Source: Aminiphilus circumscriptus DSM 16581
GTDB lineage: Bacteria > Synergistota > Synergistia > Synergistales > Aminiphilaceae
DNA length: 64,000 nt
Direction: 5' to 3'
Assembly (NCBI RefSeq): GCF_000526375.1
Contig: NZ_JAFY01000007.1
Location: forward strand, 62,001 to 126,000
Part shown: in pieces, positions 20,186 through 29,195 of the stretch
Numbering within the stretch: position 1 is the first letter of the stretch
Layout: each line of letters opens with the position of its first letter
Position numbers and translations under genes: made by a program
The notes under the pieces: model-generated
What the model saw: only the letters and a program-made list of their open reading frames with translations
Databases searched by the model: none
What the model was told of the DNA's origin: nothing

Positions 20186-21934
20186 ATGAGGCTCGTGGAC
20201 GTTCCTCGAAGGGGTACCGGCGACATTTCCCTTGTTCTCTGCGGCGCCGCGGGACAGGGTGTGCAGACGGTGGAACATCTTATGGTGCGGCTCGCCAAGG
20301 CAGCGGGATATCACGTCTTCGCGAGCAGCGAGTACATGTCCCGTGTGAGGGGCGGAAGCAATTCCACGGAAATCCGTCTCGGAAGCGTTCCCGTGCGCGG
20401 CCTCGTGGACCGCATCGACGTTCTCGTCGCTCTGAACGGCGGCATCCGTCCAAACGTCCGGAACCGCATCGACGAAGAAACCCTCGTTCTCGGGGATCCC
20501 GAGGAGCTGGGCGACGAGTTTGCCTCTCTCGGCGAGCGTTTTGTCCCCGTTCCGTTTCTTCGGGCGGCCCGGGAGGGCGGAAACAGGGTCTACGCCAACG
20601 TGGCCGCCGCGGCGTGTCTTGCCGCGATCTTCGGGATGCCCTTCGCCGCTCTGGAGACCTATTTCGCGGAGCGCTTCGGTGCGAAGAGCCCCGATGTGGT
20701 GCAGGGAAACCTCGCCGTGGCGGAGAAGGGATTCGCCCTGGGGGAGGAACTCCTCCGCAAGGGTGTGCTCCGCATCTCCCTCGCGCATGCGTCGTCCCAG
20801 GGGGAGCGGATCGTCCTCGACGGGTCCGAGGCGGTTGCTCTGGGAGCGCTTGCAGGGGGCTGCGATTTCTGTACGGGCTATCCCATGTCCCCCGCCACGG
20901 GAGTGCTCACGTTCCTGGTGAAGAACGCGGATCGGTTCGGCGTGGCGGTGGAACAGGTAGAGGACGAGATCGCCGCCATGAACATGGCGGTGGGTGCGTC
21001 CTACATGGGTGCTCTTCCTCTCTGCACGACCTCGGGAGGCGGGTTTGCCCTCATGTCCGAGGGATTGAGCCTGGCGGGGATCATGGAGACCCCCGTGGTG
21101 GTCCACCTGGCGCAGCGCCCCGGCCCCGCCACGGGAATGGCCACCCGGACGGAGCAGGCCGACCTCGAGCTGGCCCTTTATTCCGGGCACGGGGAGTTCC
21201 CGCGGATCCTCTTCGCTCCGGGGACCCTCGAAGAGGCCTTCTTCGTCACCCGGAGGGCCTTCGAACTCGCCGCCCGCTACCAGACGCCCGCCATCGTGCT
21301 CACCGACCAGTATTTCACCAACACATCCTACGACATTCCCCTGCCGGACCTTCCTGACGCCGCTCCCGACCGGTGTCTCGTCGAAGCGGGGCCGGAGTAC
21401 CGCCGCTACGAAGAATCTCCCGACGGCGTGTCGCCCCGGAGTGTTCCCGGCTTCGGAACGGGGCTGGTCGGTGCGGACAGCCACGAGCATGACGAAGAGG
21501 CCCACGTGTATGAGGACTTCGACCTCCGTACCCGCATGAACGCCCGCCGACTCCGAAAGTTCGAGGGACTCCGCCGCGAGGCTCTGCCTCCGACGCGCAT
21601 CGGCCCGGAGGATGCGGACATCCTCGTGATCTGCTGGGGCTCCACCCGCCCCATCGTGGAGGAGGCTGTGGCATCCCTGGGGAGGGCGGACACGGCGGTG
21701 CTCCATTTCGCCCAGGTGTGGCCCGTCGCGCCCGAGACGGAAGCACTGCTCGCCCGGGCGAAGTACGTTTTCGTCGTGGAGGGAAACGCCACGGGACAGC
21801 TCGCCACGCTTCTGCGGTGCGAGACGGGGCGTCGTGCGGACGCGTCGGTGCGGACGTGGAAGGGGCTGCAGTTCTCCGTGGAGGAGGTCCGCCGCGGCCT
21901 CGCGGACGTGCTCGACAAGACGGTGGGGAGGTGA
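20186..21934 (+). CDS. korA: 2-oxoacid:ferredoxin oxidoreductase, fused gamma-alpha subunit
   Basis: Oxidises 2-oxoacids (such as those from amino-acid transamination) to acyl-CoA while reducing ferredoxin, in the cytoplasm. The 582-residue protein starts with the gamma domain (LCGAAGQGVQTVEHLMVRLA and SSEYMSRVRGGSNSTEIRLG, residues about 18-75). The alpha domain follows (GGCDFCTGYPMSPATGVLTF, then EQVEDEIAAMNMAVGASYMG), ending with domain II (LVICWGSTRPIVEEAV). ATG 20186 directly follows AGGAGGG; GTG 20195 would give better spacing. It lies 5 bases before korB. The substrate cannot be read from sequence; 2-oxoglutarate and branched-chain oxoacids are the usual ones. Confidence 0.92.
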   Translation: MRLVDVPRRGTGDISLVLCGAAGQGVQTVEHLMVRLAKAAGYHVFASSEYMSRVRGGSNSTEIRLGSVPVRGLVDRIDVLVALNGGIRPNVRNRIDEETLVLGDPEELGDEFASLGERFVPVPFLRAAREGGNRVYANVAAAACLAAIFGMPFAALETYFAERFGAKSPDVVQGNLAVAEKGFALGEELLRKGVLRISLAHASSQGERIVLDGSEAVALGALAGGCDFCTGYPMSPATGVLTFLVKNADRFGVAVEQVEDEIAAMNMAVGASYMGALPLCTTSGGGFALMSEGLSLAGIMETPVVVHLAQRPGPATGMATRTEQADLELALYSGHGEFPRILFAPGTLEEAFFVTRRAFELAARYQTPAIVLTDQYFTNTSYDIPLPDLPDAAPDRCLVEAGPEYRRYEESPDGVSPRSVPGFGTGLVGADSHEHDEEAHVYEDFDLRTRMNARRLRKFEGLRREALPPTRIGPEDADILVICWGSTRPIVEEAVASLGRADTAVLHFAQVWPVAPETEALLARAKYVFVVEGNATGQLATLLRCETGRRADASVRTWKGLQFSVEEVRRGLADVLDKTVGR

Positions 21935-21939
21935 CCTCC

Positions 21940-22803
21940 GTGCAAGACCCTCGGATCTTCGACATGGACCACGCGGATCTCTCCTGGTGTCCCGGATGCG
22001 GCGATTTCCAGATTCTGGAGGCGCTTAAAAAGGCTCTGGCGGAACTGGACATCGCCCCCAACCAGGTGGTCGTCGCCTCGGGCATCGGCCAGGCGGCGAA
22101 GCTGCCGCACTACATGAAGTGCCACTGCTTCAACGGTCTTCACGGGCGGGCTCTTTCCTGCGCCACCGCCATGAAGATGGCGAACCCGGACATGCTGGTT
22201 CTCGCCGTGGGCGGCGACGGCGACATGTACGGCGAGGGGGGGAATCATTTCCTCCACACCGTCCGCCGCAATCCGAACGTCAAGAACTTCGTCCACAACA
22301 ACGGCGTCTACGGACTGACCAAGGGACAGGCGTCCCCCACGAGCTTCGTGGGCATGAAAACACCCACCTCGCCGGAGGGAGTCTTCAGCGAACCCATCAA
22401 TCCCGTGGCGCTCGCGATCTGCCTCGGTGCCTCCTTCGTGGCGAGGGCCTTCTCCGGCGACGTGGAACAGACGAAGGAGATCATGAAGCAAGCCATTCTC
22501 CACAAGGGATATGCCCTGGTGGACATTTTTCAGCCCTGCGTCTCCTTCAACAAAATCAATACGTTCAAGTGGTACAAGGAGCATACCTATTATCTCGACG
22601 GATCCCACGATCCCGAGGACCGGGAGGCGGCACTGCGAAAGGCCTTCGAGGCGGAAAAGATGCCTCTCGGCCTTCTCTATCGGCGAGAACGCCCCGTCTT
22701 CGAGGAGCATCTGGCTCCCTACAAGGAGCAGCGTCTTCCTCTGTATCGGCGCCGCCGGGACATGAGGGATCTGGAAGCCTTCATCCGGCAACAGTACGCC
22801 TGA
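21940..22803 (+). CDS. korB: 2-oxoacid:ferredoxin oxidoreductase, beta subunit
   Basis: The thiamine-diphosphate subunit of the KorAB enzyme, 287 residues. LSWCPGCGDFQILEALKKAL near the N-terminus provides two of the Fe-S ligands. The TPP/Mg loop is GGDGDMYGEGGNHFLHTVRR followed by NNGVYGLTKGQASPTS. The fourth-cysteine region is IFQPCVSFNKINT. GTG 21940 lies 6 bases after GGGAGGTG, itself within the end of korA. The fused KorA plus this subunit are enough for a working enzyme, as in other anaerobes. Confidence 0.95.
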   Translation: MQDPRIFDMDHADLSWCPGCGDFQILEALKKALAELDIAPNQVVVASGIGQAAKLPHYMKCHCFNGLHGRALSCATAMKMANPDMLVLAVGGDGDMYGEGGNHFLHTVRRNPNVKNFVHNNGVYGLTKGQASPTSFVGMKTPTSPEGVFSEPINPVALAICLGASFVARAFSGDVEQTKEIMKQAILHKGYALVDIFQPCVSFNKINTFKWYKEHTYYLDGSHDPEDREAALRKAFEAEKMPLGLLYRRERPVFEEHLAPYKEQRLPLYRRRRDMRDLEAFIRQQYA

Positions 22804-22840
22804 GCCGGAAGGTGCCGGACGACGGAAGGAGGTGGGGATT

Positions 22841-23323
22841 GTGATCGAGGTGGGAATGCAGGCCCCGGAGTTTGCCCTCGAAGAGGCGCCGGGAAAGATC
22901 GTGACCCTCGGCTCCCTTGCCGGTTCCTGGGTGGTGCTCTATTGCTATCCCAAGGATGACACCAAGGGATGCACCCTGGAGGCGCTGGAATTTTCCGCCC
23001 TCGAAGAGGAGTTTGCCCGGAGGAATGCGGTGGTGCTGGGAATCAGCCCCGATTCCTGCGCCAGCCACGAGGCCTTTCGCGGCAAGCATGCCCTCCGGGT
23101 CCGTCTGCTCAGCGATCCCGGCCGGACCATGCTCGAAACCTATGGTGTATGGCGGGAAAAGGTTCTTTATGGAAAGCGTTCCCTCGGCGTCGTGCGAACC
23201 ACCTTTTTGCTGGATCCCGAGGGGAAGGTCGTGCGCGTCTGGAACAACGTGAAAGCCCTCGGGCATGCCGAAAAGGTCCTCGCCGCCCTTGATGGAGCGC
23301 AGGGTTCGGGGGCTGACGTGTGA
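22841..23323 (+). CDS. Peroxiredoxin, Bcp/PrxQ type
   Basis: Thiol peroxidase reducing H2O2 and organic peroxides. The 160 residues hold VLYCYPKDDTKGCTLEALEF with the peroxidatic Cys. The resolving Cys that PrxQ proteins often carry five residues later (CxxxxC) is Leu here, so this one works as a 1-Cys type or resolves with another partner. Further motifs are LGISPDSCASHEAFRGKHAL and GVVRTTFLLDPEGKVVRVW. GTG 22841 follows GGAAGGAGG by 7 bases. It comes directly after the oxygen-sensitive KorAB, a sensible place for oxidant defence in an anaerobe. Confidence 0.9.
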   Translation: MIEVGMQAPEFALEEAPGKIVTLGSLAGSWVVLYCYPKDDTKGCTLEALEFSALEEEFARRNAVVLGISPDSCASHEAFRGKHALRVRLLSDPGRTMLETYGVWREKVLYGKRSLGVVRTTFLLDPEGKVVRVWNNVKALGHAEKVLAALDGAQGSGADV

Positions 23324-23514
23324 ATCCCTTCGCCTGGATCGTGCCTCTCGGCATTGCCGCCTACGTGCTGCTCGCGCTGACGGTGGCGACGGGCCTTCTG
23401 CAGCGCCGGGTGCGAAGGTGGAAGCTCTTTCCGCTGCACAGGGCACTCGGCGTCAGCGCCCTTGTGGTGGCGACGATGCACGCATTTCTGGTTCTCTGGG
23501 GATATCTGCTTTGA
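23320..23514 (+). CDS. Small two-span membrane protein with histidines
   Basis: A 64-residue protein whose GTG overlaps the end of the peroxiredoxin gene by 4 bases. Two spans are seen, WIVPLGIAAYVLLALTVATG and ALGVSALVVATMHAFLVLWG. The second is preceded and followed by histidines (PLHRALG and TMHAF), spaced as in heme-binding b-type membrane proteins. That ligand role is inference. Not recognised as a named family. Confidence 0.6.
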   Translation: MNPFAWIVPLGIAAYVLLALTVATGLLQRRVRRWKLFPLHRALGVSALVVATMHAFLVLWGYLL

Positions 23515-23579
23515 GGGTCGGCCCGCTTGCGGAGTTTTCAGGCGGAGCACAGGCTCTATCCGGAAAGGAGGCGGAATTC

Positions 23580-23954
23580 ATGCGACAGGAGGAACGGAAA
23601 CGGTACGTCGTTTCTCTCTTCTCGGGAGTGCTCCTCGCGGCGCTCTTTTTGTGGGGGGCGGTCGCGCAGGCCCATCCTCCCAAGAACATCACCGTTGCCT
23701 ATGATGCCGGAACAGCCACACTTATCGTGACCATCGAGCACAGCGTCAAGGACGTGGAAAAACACTACATCGACGAGATTCGAATTCTCAAGGGTGGTGC
23801 GGAACTGGCCCAGGGGAAACCGAGCAGGCAGACGGACACAGAACAGGAGATCTTCACGGTGAACCTACCGGGGCTGAAATCCGGCGATATCCTCACGGTG
23901 GATGCCAAGTGCAACATCTTCGGCACGCTTCGCAAGGACGTTCCCATTCCCTGA
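23580..23954 (+). CDS. Secreted protein, desulfoferrodoxin-like fold (tentative)
   Basis: A 124-residue protein with a clear signal peptide (SLFSGVLLAALFLWGAVAQA then HPP). The mature part is strand-rich: NITVAYDAGTATLIVTIEHS, HYIDEIRILKGGAELAQGK and GDILTVDAKCNIFGTLRKDV. The single Cys and the His-rich start recall superoxide-reductase-like (SORL) proteins, but the full iron-ligand set is not evident. ATG 23580 follows AAAGGAGGCG. Adjacency to a peroxiredoxin hints at oxidant handling in the periplasm. Confidence 0.6.
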   Translation: MRQEERKRYVVSLFSGVLLAALFLWGAVAQAHPPKNITVAYDAGTATLIVTIEHSVKDVEKHYIDEIRILKGGAELAQGKPSRQTDTEQEIFTVNLPGLKSGDILTVDAKCNIFGTLRKDVPIP

Positions 23955-24117
23955 CGGAACGGGAAACGGAAGGCCGGTGGAATTTCCGCGTCGCGCAGGG
24001 CAGCACCGCTCCGGAACGGTTTTCCTCCGTTCTTCCGGGGCGGTTCTTTTCGGGGTCGGGAGACGGTTCGGCCCGAAGCGACAGGAATGTGGGAGTGCAG
24101 GAAAGGATGGTGCGGCA

Positions 24118-24759
24118 ATGCTTCTGGCGCAGGAACGGGCCGCCGTGGTCCGTTACGGAAGGAAGCTCGTCGCCGCGGGGCTTACCGCGGGAACCGGAGG
24201 GAATTTGAGTTGCCGCTCTCCGGAGACGGGTATGGTGGCCATTTCGCCCAGCGGCATGGACTACGGGGAGATCGCGGAAGAGGATGTGGCGGTGCTCTCG
24301 CCTTCCGGCGAGGTGGTGGAGGGGAGGCGGAAACCTTCCTCCGAATGGGCCATGCATCTCGAGGCCTATCGGGTCCGGTCCGACGCGGGCGGAGTGGTCC
24401 ACACCCATTCTCCCTTCGCCACGGTGCTCGCCTGCCTCGGCTGGGAGATCCCCCCAGTGCACTATCTGGTGGGGTTCGCCGGCAAGCGCGTGCCCTGTAT
24501 CCCCTACGTGCTCTTTGGTACGGACGAACTGGCCCGGAGTGCCGCATCGGCCCTTGGAGAGGGGAACGCGGTGCTCCTGGGAAACCACGGCCTTCTCGCC
24601 GTCGGTCCCACGTTGTCCAGAGCCTTCGCCACCGCGGAGGAGATCGAGTTCGTCGCCCAGGTGTACTACCGGACGCGCTGTGTCGGCGAACCCAAGGTCC
24701 TCTCCGACGGGGAGATGGAGCCGGTCCTCGCCAAGTTCGCCGCCTACGGGCAGCAGTAG
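24118..24759 (+). CDS. Class II aldolase, L-fuculose-phosphate aldolase type
   Basis: Zinc-dependent aldolase of the AraD/FucA family, 213 residues. Features in order: GLTAGTGGNLSCRSPETGMV (phosphate-binding SGGN-type loop), ISPSGMDYGEI, PSSEWAMHLEAYR with the catalytic Glu, VVHTHSPFATVLA with two zinc-binding His, and LLGNHGLLAVG with the third. ATG 24118 has only a distant GGAAAGG, so the start is fair rather than sure. Possible substrates are sugar phosphates such as fuculose-1-P or a 5-deoxy sugar from salvage; context does not decide. Confidence 0.85.
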   Translation: MLLAQERAAVVRYGRKLVAAGLTAGTGGNLSCRSPETGMVAISPSGMDYGEIAEEDVAVLSPSGEVVEGRRKPSSEWAMHLEAYRVRSDAGGVVHTHSPFATVLACLGWEIPPVHYLVGFAGKRVPCIPYVLFGTDELARSAASALGEGNAVLLGNHGLLAVGPTLSRAFATAEEIEFVAQVYYRTRCVGEPKVLSDGEMEPVLAKFAAYGQQ

Positions 24760-24770
24760 GAGGGAAAACC

Positions 24771-25286
24771 GTGCATTTCCTCACGTTCCTTCTTACCCTC
24801 GGCCTCGCGGCGGTGGCTTTTCCGGTGCTCTATCTCAGAGGCGTCGTCTCTCTCGTGGAGCGCTGCCAGGCTTTTCTCGCCCCCGAGGCGTCCACGCAGC
24901 CGCGGAAGCCCCTTGCCGAGGGCGTGAGCGTGGCGGCGGGAAAGAGCGGTTTTTCGGTGGAACGCCTGCCTCTGCTTCTCGGAAGCGGATTGCTCCTGGT
25001 TCTGGAGATCTACATCCAGAGCGCCTGGTCCGCCTTCTCGGTCCTCAAGGTCTTGGAGTATGCACAGCAGCCCGGCGCGACGCGCTGGGTCTACTACGCC
25101 TCGGGGTTCCTCCTCTGCGAGGGGGCGCTGGGCGTCATCGCCAGAAAGGATCCGGGACTCAGCATTTTCCGCGTCCTTCGCTCGGTGATCCCCATGGGTT
25201 CCTTCGCGGTCTTCGCTCTCGTTCCGTCGCGGATCGACATCTTCTACGGATGGCTCCGGGCGCTCGCTTCCTTCCGGCTTTGGTGA
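24771..25286 (+). CDS. Hypothetical membrane protein
   Basis: A 171-residue protein with four to five spans (FLTFLLTLGLAAVAFPVLYL, LLLGSGLLLVLEIYIQSAW, WVYYASGFLLCEGALGVIA, IPMGSFAVFALVPS). Not recognised. GTG 24771 follows GGAGGG and is 11 bases after the aldolase stop, so both are probably co-transcribed. Confidence 0.6.
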   Translation: MHFLTFLLTLGLAAVAFPVLYLRGVVSLVERCQAFLAPEASTQPRKPLAEGVSVAAGKSGFSVERLPLLLGSGLLLVLEIYIQSAWSAFSVLKVLEYAQQPGATRWVYYASGFLLCEGALGVIARKDPGLSIFRVLRSVIPMGSFAVFALVPSRIDIFYGWLRALASFRLW

Positions 25287-25375
25287 GTGTCGTTCTTTTT
25301 TAGGGCCGACCGAGGGGCGACACCCCTCCGTTTGGTTGGCGGGGCGGCATTTCAGCATATGGAGGGGCGTGCTTC

Positions 25376-26503
25376 TCAGGAAGGAGTGCCGGCCCGGGGG
25401 CGTCGCCGCTTCAGCGGCAGCACCACCGTGACCGTGGTTCCCTCGTCGGGTGCACTCTCCACGCTGAAGGTGCCTCGGTGCAGCTCCGCAAGGCGCTTGG
25501 CGAGGACCAGCCCCAGTCCGGTCCCCTGCTGTTCCAGAAACTGTCGGTTGAATTGCACGTAGGCGCCGATGCGCTCTACCTGGGAGGATGTCATGCCGCT
25601 TCCCTCATCGTGGACGGAGAGGCGGAACACCCCTTCCCCGACGGTTGCCCTGACGGTCACCGCCGTTCCCGGAGAAGAGAATTTGAAGGCGTTGGAGAGG
25701 AGTTCCTCCGCGATTTTGCGAAAATGCTCGTCCACGATGGGAAGCGTTGCGTCCGCGTCGATCCGGAGGGACAGGTCGGAGGTACGCTCGTGTTCTGCGG
25801 CGGTACGGTCCGCCACGCCGGAAAGACTCTGCCGGAAGGAGAGCGTCTCTCCCTGAAGGAATCGACGGCGGTACGTCGCGTCCTTGTGGGCGATCTCCAG
25901 TCTCGCGTAGAGAAGGTTGTTCTTCGTGATCCGGCAGAGGCGGTCCGAAGCGCGCAGGATAGCGTCCAGATGTTCGTTTCTCTGCCCTTGGTCCATGCGT
26001 TCCCACTCGTTCCGGAGGTGCTCCGCGTTGGCGCGCAGGATGGTAAGGGGCGTGAAGAGTTCGTGGGGAAGCGCCATGGAGAGATTGCCCCGCAGTTCCT
26101 CATATCGGGCTGCCGTGGCGCTTTCCTGGAGTGCCTGTCGTGCGAGCCGCGCCGAAACGGCCCGGAGAAGGGTCTCCCCCGAAAAGGGTTTTGTGACGTA
26201 GTCGTCGGCTCCTCGTTCCATACCGTTGCGGACATCCGCCGCCCTTGTCCTTGCGGTGAGGAAGATGAAAGGAATGTCCGCCGTGGCGGGGCTGTTCCGA
26301 AGGGTCTTCAGGACACCGTATCCGTCCACGCCGGGCATGAGAATGTCGCAGACGATCAGGTCGGGAAGAGTCGCCTCGGCGAGCTGAATGCCTTCTTCCC
26401 CGGAGGCGGCCTTGAGGACCGTGTATCCCTCGAGTTCCAGCAGATCCCCCACGTTCGCGAGCAACTCACCTTCGTCCTCGATGAGAAGAATCCTGTTTTT
26501 CAT
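25376..26503 (-). CDS. Response regulator receiver-histidine kinase hybrid
   Basis: A 375-residue signalling protein with a receiver domain first (LLIEDEGELL, phosphoacceptor Asp in DLIVCDILMPGVDGYG near residue 53, Lys in DDYVTKPFSGE near 104). Then comes a DHp helix with LSMALPHELFTPLTILRANA (His in the H-box) and a HATPase domain with EELLSNAFKFSS (N-box) and GTGLGLVLAKRL (G-box). There is no membrane span. It overlaps the upstream PAS kinase by 4 bases, so the kinase is the probable phosphate donor. Such receiver-kinase proteins relay signals rather than bind DNA; no output DNA-binding domain is present. Confidence 0.9.
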   Translation of the reverse strand: MKNRILLIEDEGELLANVGDLLELEGYTVLKAASGEEGIQLAEATLPDLIVCDILMPGVDGYGVLKTLRNSPATADIPFIFLTARTRAADVRNGMERGADDYVTKPFSGETLLRAVSARLARQALQESATAARYEELRGNLSMALPHELFTPLTILRANAEHLRNEWERMDQGQRNEHLDAILRASDRLCRITKNNLLYARLEIAHKDATYRRRFLQGETLSFRQSLSGVADRTAAEHERTSDLSLRIDADATLPIVDEHFRKIAEELLSNAFKFSSPGTAVTVRATVGEGVFRLSVHDEGSGMTSSQVERIGAYVQFNRQFLEQQGTGLGLVLAKRLAELHRGTFSVESAPDEGTTVTVVLPLKRRRPRAGTPS

Positions 26504-28905
26504 GGCGTTCCCTCTCCCCCCTTTGTGGAGGAGCCGCCAGCGGGCAGAAGCACGGTCACGACGGTCCCTTCGTTCACGACGCTGTCGATGGAAATGGTTC
26601 CTCCGTGGGCGCTGACGCAGCGTTTCACGATGGCCAGTCCGAGCCCCGTGCCGCGGACGGTTCCTACATTGCGTCCCCGGTTGAAGACATGAAAGAGCCT
26701 TCCGAGGTCCTCCTGCGGAATGCCGATGCCCGAATCCCTGACGTCCAGGCGAAGCGCCTCTCCTTGCCTGCGGATCCCGCAGAAGACCTTCGTCGTCTCG
26801 GGGGAATATTTGACGGCGTTGGAGAGCAGGTTCGTCAGAATGGGGCGAAGAAGGTCCACATCGACGATGAAGGAGTGCTCCGGATCTTCTTCGCAGGTCG
26901 TCTCGATGCGCCCTTTCTGTTTGAGCACGGCCTCCACGTCGGCGACGACGGTGGCGAGGAGCGGCCGCAGCTCCACAGACCTGGGCAGACAGGTGAGATT
27001 CGTCGATTCGACCCGTCCCGCCTCGATAATGTTTCCCAGAAGATGTTCCATCTGGAAGATTCCCTGATGAATGCTCTCTACGTAGCGTTCGATCTGTGGT
27101 TTCTTCAGCGATTCGCCGTGACGGTCGAGGATCGTCGCGGCGGAGAGAATCGTACTCATGGGCGTGCGGAATTCGTGGGAGACCATGGAGATGAAGGTGT
27201 TTTTGAGTTCGTTCAGCTCTTTCTCCCGTTGCAGCGCCTTTTCCAGCTCCTCGGCGAAACGTTGTCGTTCCGTGATGTCCGAGACGATGATGACGAAGGA
27301 GCCGTTTTCCAGCGAGCGGGATCTCCGGAATTCGGCTATTTTCCACTCGCCGCTCTTGCAGAGGATGGGAGCGATGACGCTCTCGGGTTCGGCGTTTGTG
27401 ACCTCCCAATAGTCATAGTCGGCGGAGGGAACCTCCTCTTCTTCCGTGACGGGGTGCAGTGCGGCGAACCAGGCGTTTCTATTGGGCAGGTCCTGCCTCG
27501 TGTAGCCTGTCATGAGAGTGAACTCTGGGTTCACCAGGATGATCTCCCTGCCGTCGGTGACGACGATACCGTAGGGGGCATTCTCCAGGACGGAGGTGAG
27601 GGTGTCCGTGAGTTCCTGCTGGTATTTCAGCGCTTTTGCGATATGACGTTCGTTGCGCTTGCGCTCCGTCACGTCCTCGAGCATGATCACACGGAGCGCG
27701 TCCGCCGAAGAAAGCGATGCCCGGAATTCGATGTCCCGTATTTCCCCATTTCGGCAGCGTATGGAGAGGACCACCGGATAGGGTGCCGGGTCGCTGAGGT
27801 ATCCCTCCCAGAATTGTTCGCACAGGGAGTTCTCTTCATCCGCGGGGCGGAAACAGCGGCACCACTCCCGAACGGAGCCTAAGTGCTGCAGCGAATATCC
27901 CGTGAGGGCCGTGAATTCCCTGTTCACGTAGGAGATGATTCTGCCGTCGAAGAACGCCACGCCGTTGGGCGTGTTGTCGAGAATGAAGGCAAGTGTATGC
28001 TGTTCGCGCTCGAGGCGCTGCTGGATCTCCTCGCGTTCGCCGATTTCGGCGAGAAGCGCCCGGTTGAGATTCGCGAGTTCCACCGTGCGCTCGGTGATCT
28101 TTTCCTCCAGGTCTCGGGAGAGCTGTTCGAGTTCGTGCTTGGCGCGAACCCTGTCCGTGATGTCCAGGCCGATCTCCTGGATTTCCATGCAGTGTCCGGA
28201 GGCATTGAAAATCCCCTTCTGCGTCCACTCCTGCCAGCGCTTTTTCCCCTGGTGGTACGCCCAGATCTCCCTGGTGAAGGTCGGGCGCTCCGGAGAGAGA
28301 CTCGTGGTGATCCACCGAAGGTTCTCTCGTTCGTGGGGCGGGACGAACTCGAAGACGGACTGCCCCACGATGTCCTTGGGAGACAGTCCTCGATACGCAC
28401 AGTAGGAAGCGTTGGCGAAGAGGATGGTTCCATCCGCCAGCCAGCGAAGGATGAATGTGTCCGCCTCGTCGACGATGGACCGGAAGAGTGTTGCCATGGA
28501 CGGGTCCGAGAAGGACGCCCTTCCGGAGCACGCCGTGTTGTTGCGGAGGAGGAGAAGCGTCGTCCCCGCTCCGTCGGAGTGACGGGGCGGAAGCGCGGTC
28601 ACGGAAAAACTCACTGCCAGGCGTTCTCCACCCTGTCGATGCAAATAGCCTGGGAAAAAGAGCGTGTCGAAATCGATGTTTTGCCCCTTTTTTTCTGTTG
28701 CTTTGGGCGTGAGGAAAGGCGTGATTTGGGGCAGGAGCAACGGAGCGGACTCGCCCGAGCACTGTTCGTGCCTGGAATAACCTGCGAGGGATGCGAACGC
28801 GCTGTTCGCGGAAAAAATTCGGTCCCCCCGGAGAATCGCCATGGCCAGGGGGTTTTCGAAAAAAGCGAGAGAAAAAAGGGATTTCTCCCGAGACAGGTCG
28901 GACAT
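26500..28905 (-). CDS. Multi-PAS sensor histidine kinase
   Basis: An 801-residue cytoplasmic sensor with no membrane span. PAS-like domains occur at about 10-75 (NPLAMAILRGDRIFSANSAF), 140-260 (RWLADGTILFANASYCAYRG, closing GLDITDRVRAKHE), 310-430 (NTPNGVAFFDGRIISYVNRE) and 440-560 (NAPYGIVVTDGREIILVNPE). A coiled segment lies between the second and third. HisKA follows (FISMVSHEFRTPMSTILSAA), then HATPase (LTNLLSNAVKYSPE, DSGIGIPQEDLGRLF, GTGLGLAIVKRC). ATG 28905 follows GGAGGTG. It is first in a two-gene operon with the receiver-kinase hybrid. The PAS ligand is unknown. Confidence 0.93.
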   Translation of the reverse strand: MSDLSREKSLFSLAFFENPLAMAILRGDRIFSANSAFASLAGYSRHEQCSGESAPLLLPQITPFLTPKATEKKGQNIDFDTLFFPGYLHRQGGERLAVSFSVTALPPRHSDGAGTTLLLLRNNTACSGRASFSDPSMATLFRSIVDEADTFILRWLADGTILFANASYCAYRGLSPKDIVGQSVFEFVPPHERENLRWITTSLSPERPTFTREIWAYHQGKKRWQEWTQKGIFNASGHCMEIQEIGLDITDRVRAKHELEQLSRDLEEKITERTVELANLNRALLAEIGEREEIQQRLEREQHTLAFILDNTPNGVAFFDGRIISYVNREFTALTGYSLQHLGSVREWCRCFRPADEENSLCEQFWEGYLSDPAPYPVVLSIRCRNGEIRDIEFRASLSSADALRVIMLEDVTERKRNERHIAKALKYQQELTDTLTSVLENAPYGIVVTDGREIILVNPEFTLMTGYTRQDLPNRNAWFAALHPVTEEEEVPSADYDYWEVTNAEPESVIAPILCKSGEWKIAEFRRSRSLENGSFVIIVSDITERQRFAEELEKALQREKELNELKNTFISMVSHEFRTPMSTILSAATILDRHGESLKKPQIERYVESIHQGIFQMEHLLGNIIEAGRVESTNLTCLPRSVELRPLLATVVADVEAVLKQKGRIETTCEEDPEHSFIVDVDLLRPILTNLLSNAVKYSPETTKVFCGIRRQGEALRLDVRDSGIGIPQEDLGRLFHVFNRGRNVGTVRGTGLGLAIVKRCVSAHGGTISIDSVVNEGTVVTVLLPAGGSSTKGGEGTP

Positions 28906-29042
28906 GAGACACCTCCAAACCGTGGAAAGGATGGCGAACTCTTGATATTCCGTTTTCATTGTAACCTATACCGTCCTCTGAAAGCGCACATGCGGAGACG
29001 TCCCGGTCTTTTTTGGGAATGCCGCTGCAAGGAGGGGAGCGG

Positions 29043-29195
29043 ATGAAAATGACACGGACGGCTCGTGCAAGCACGCCCTCGACGCGAAGTGTGCCGCATT
29101 CCGCCCGTGCGAAGAGGTGTCCGCGTTGCGCTGCGGAAAAACACCGTATGAAGCAGGCACGAGGATGTGGCGCACAGGAGGACAAGTTTGTTTGA
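29043..29195 (+). CDS. Small basic Cys-containing protein
   Basis: A 50-residue product with ARAKRCPRCAAEKHRMKQARG, one C-x2-C pair and a third Cys. A good AAGGAGGGGAG box precedes ATG 29043, the reason for the call. The gene runs divergent from the sensor kinase. Not recognised; it could be a spurious frame. Confidence 0.4.
   Translation: MKMTRTARASTPSTRSVPHSARAKRCPRCAAEKHRMKQARGCGAQEDKFV

Noticed and set aside
20032-21357. A 441-codon plus-strand frame overlapping korA in another frame
   Set aside because: Gly/Arg-rich shadow of korA, whose own frame shows all family motifs.
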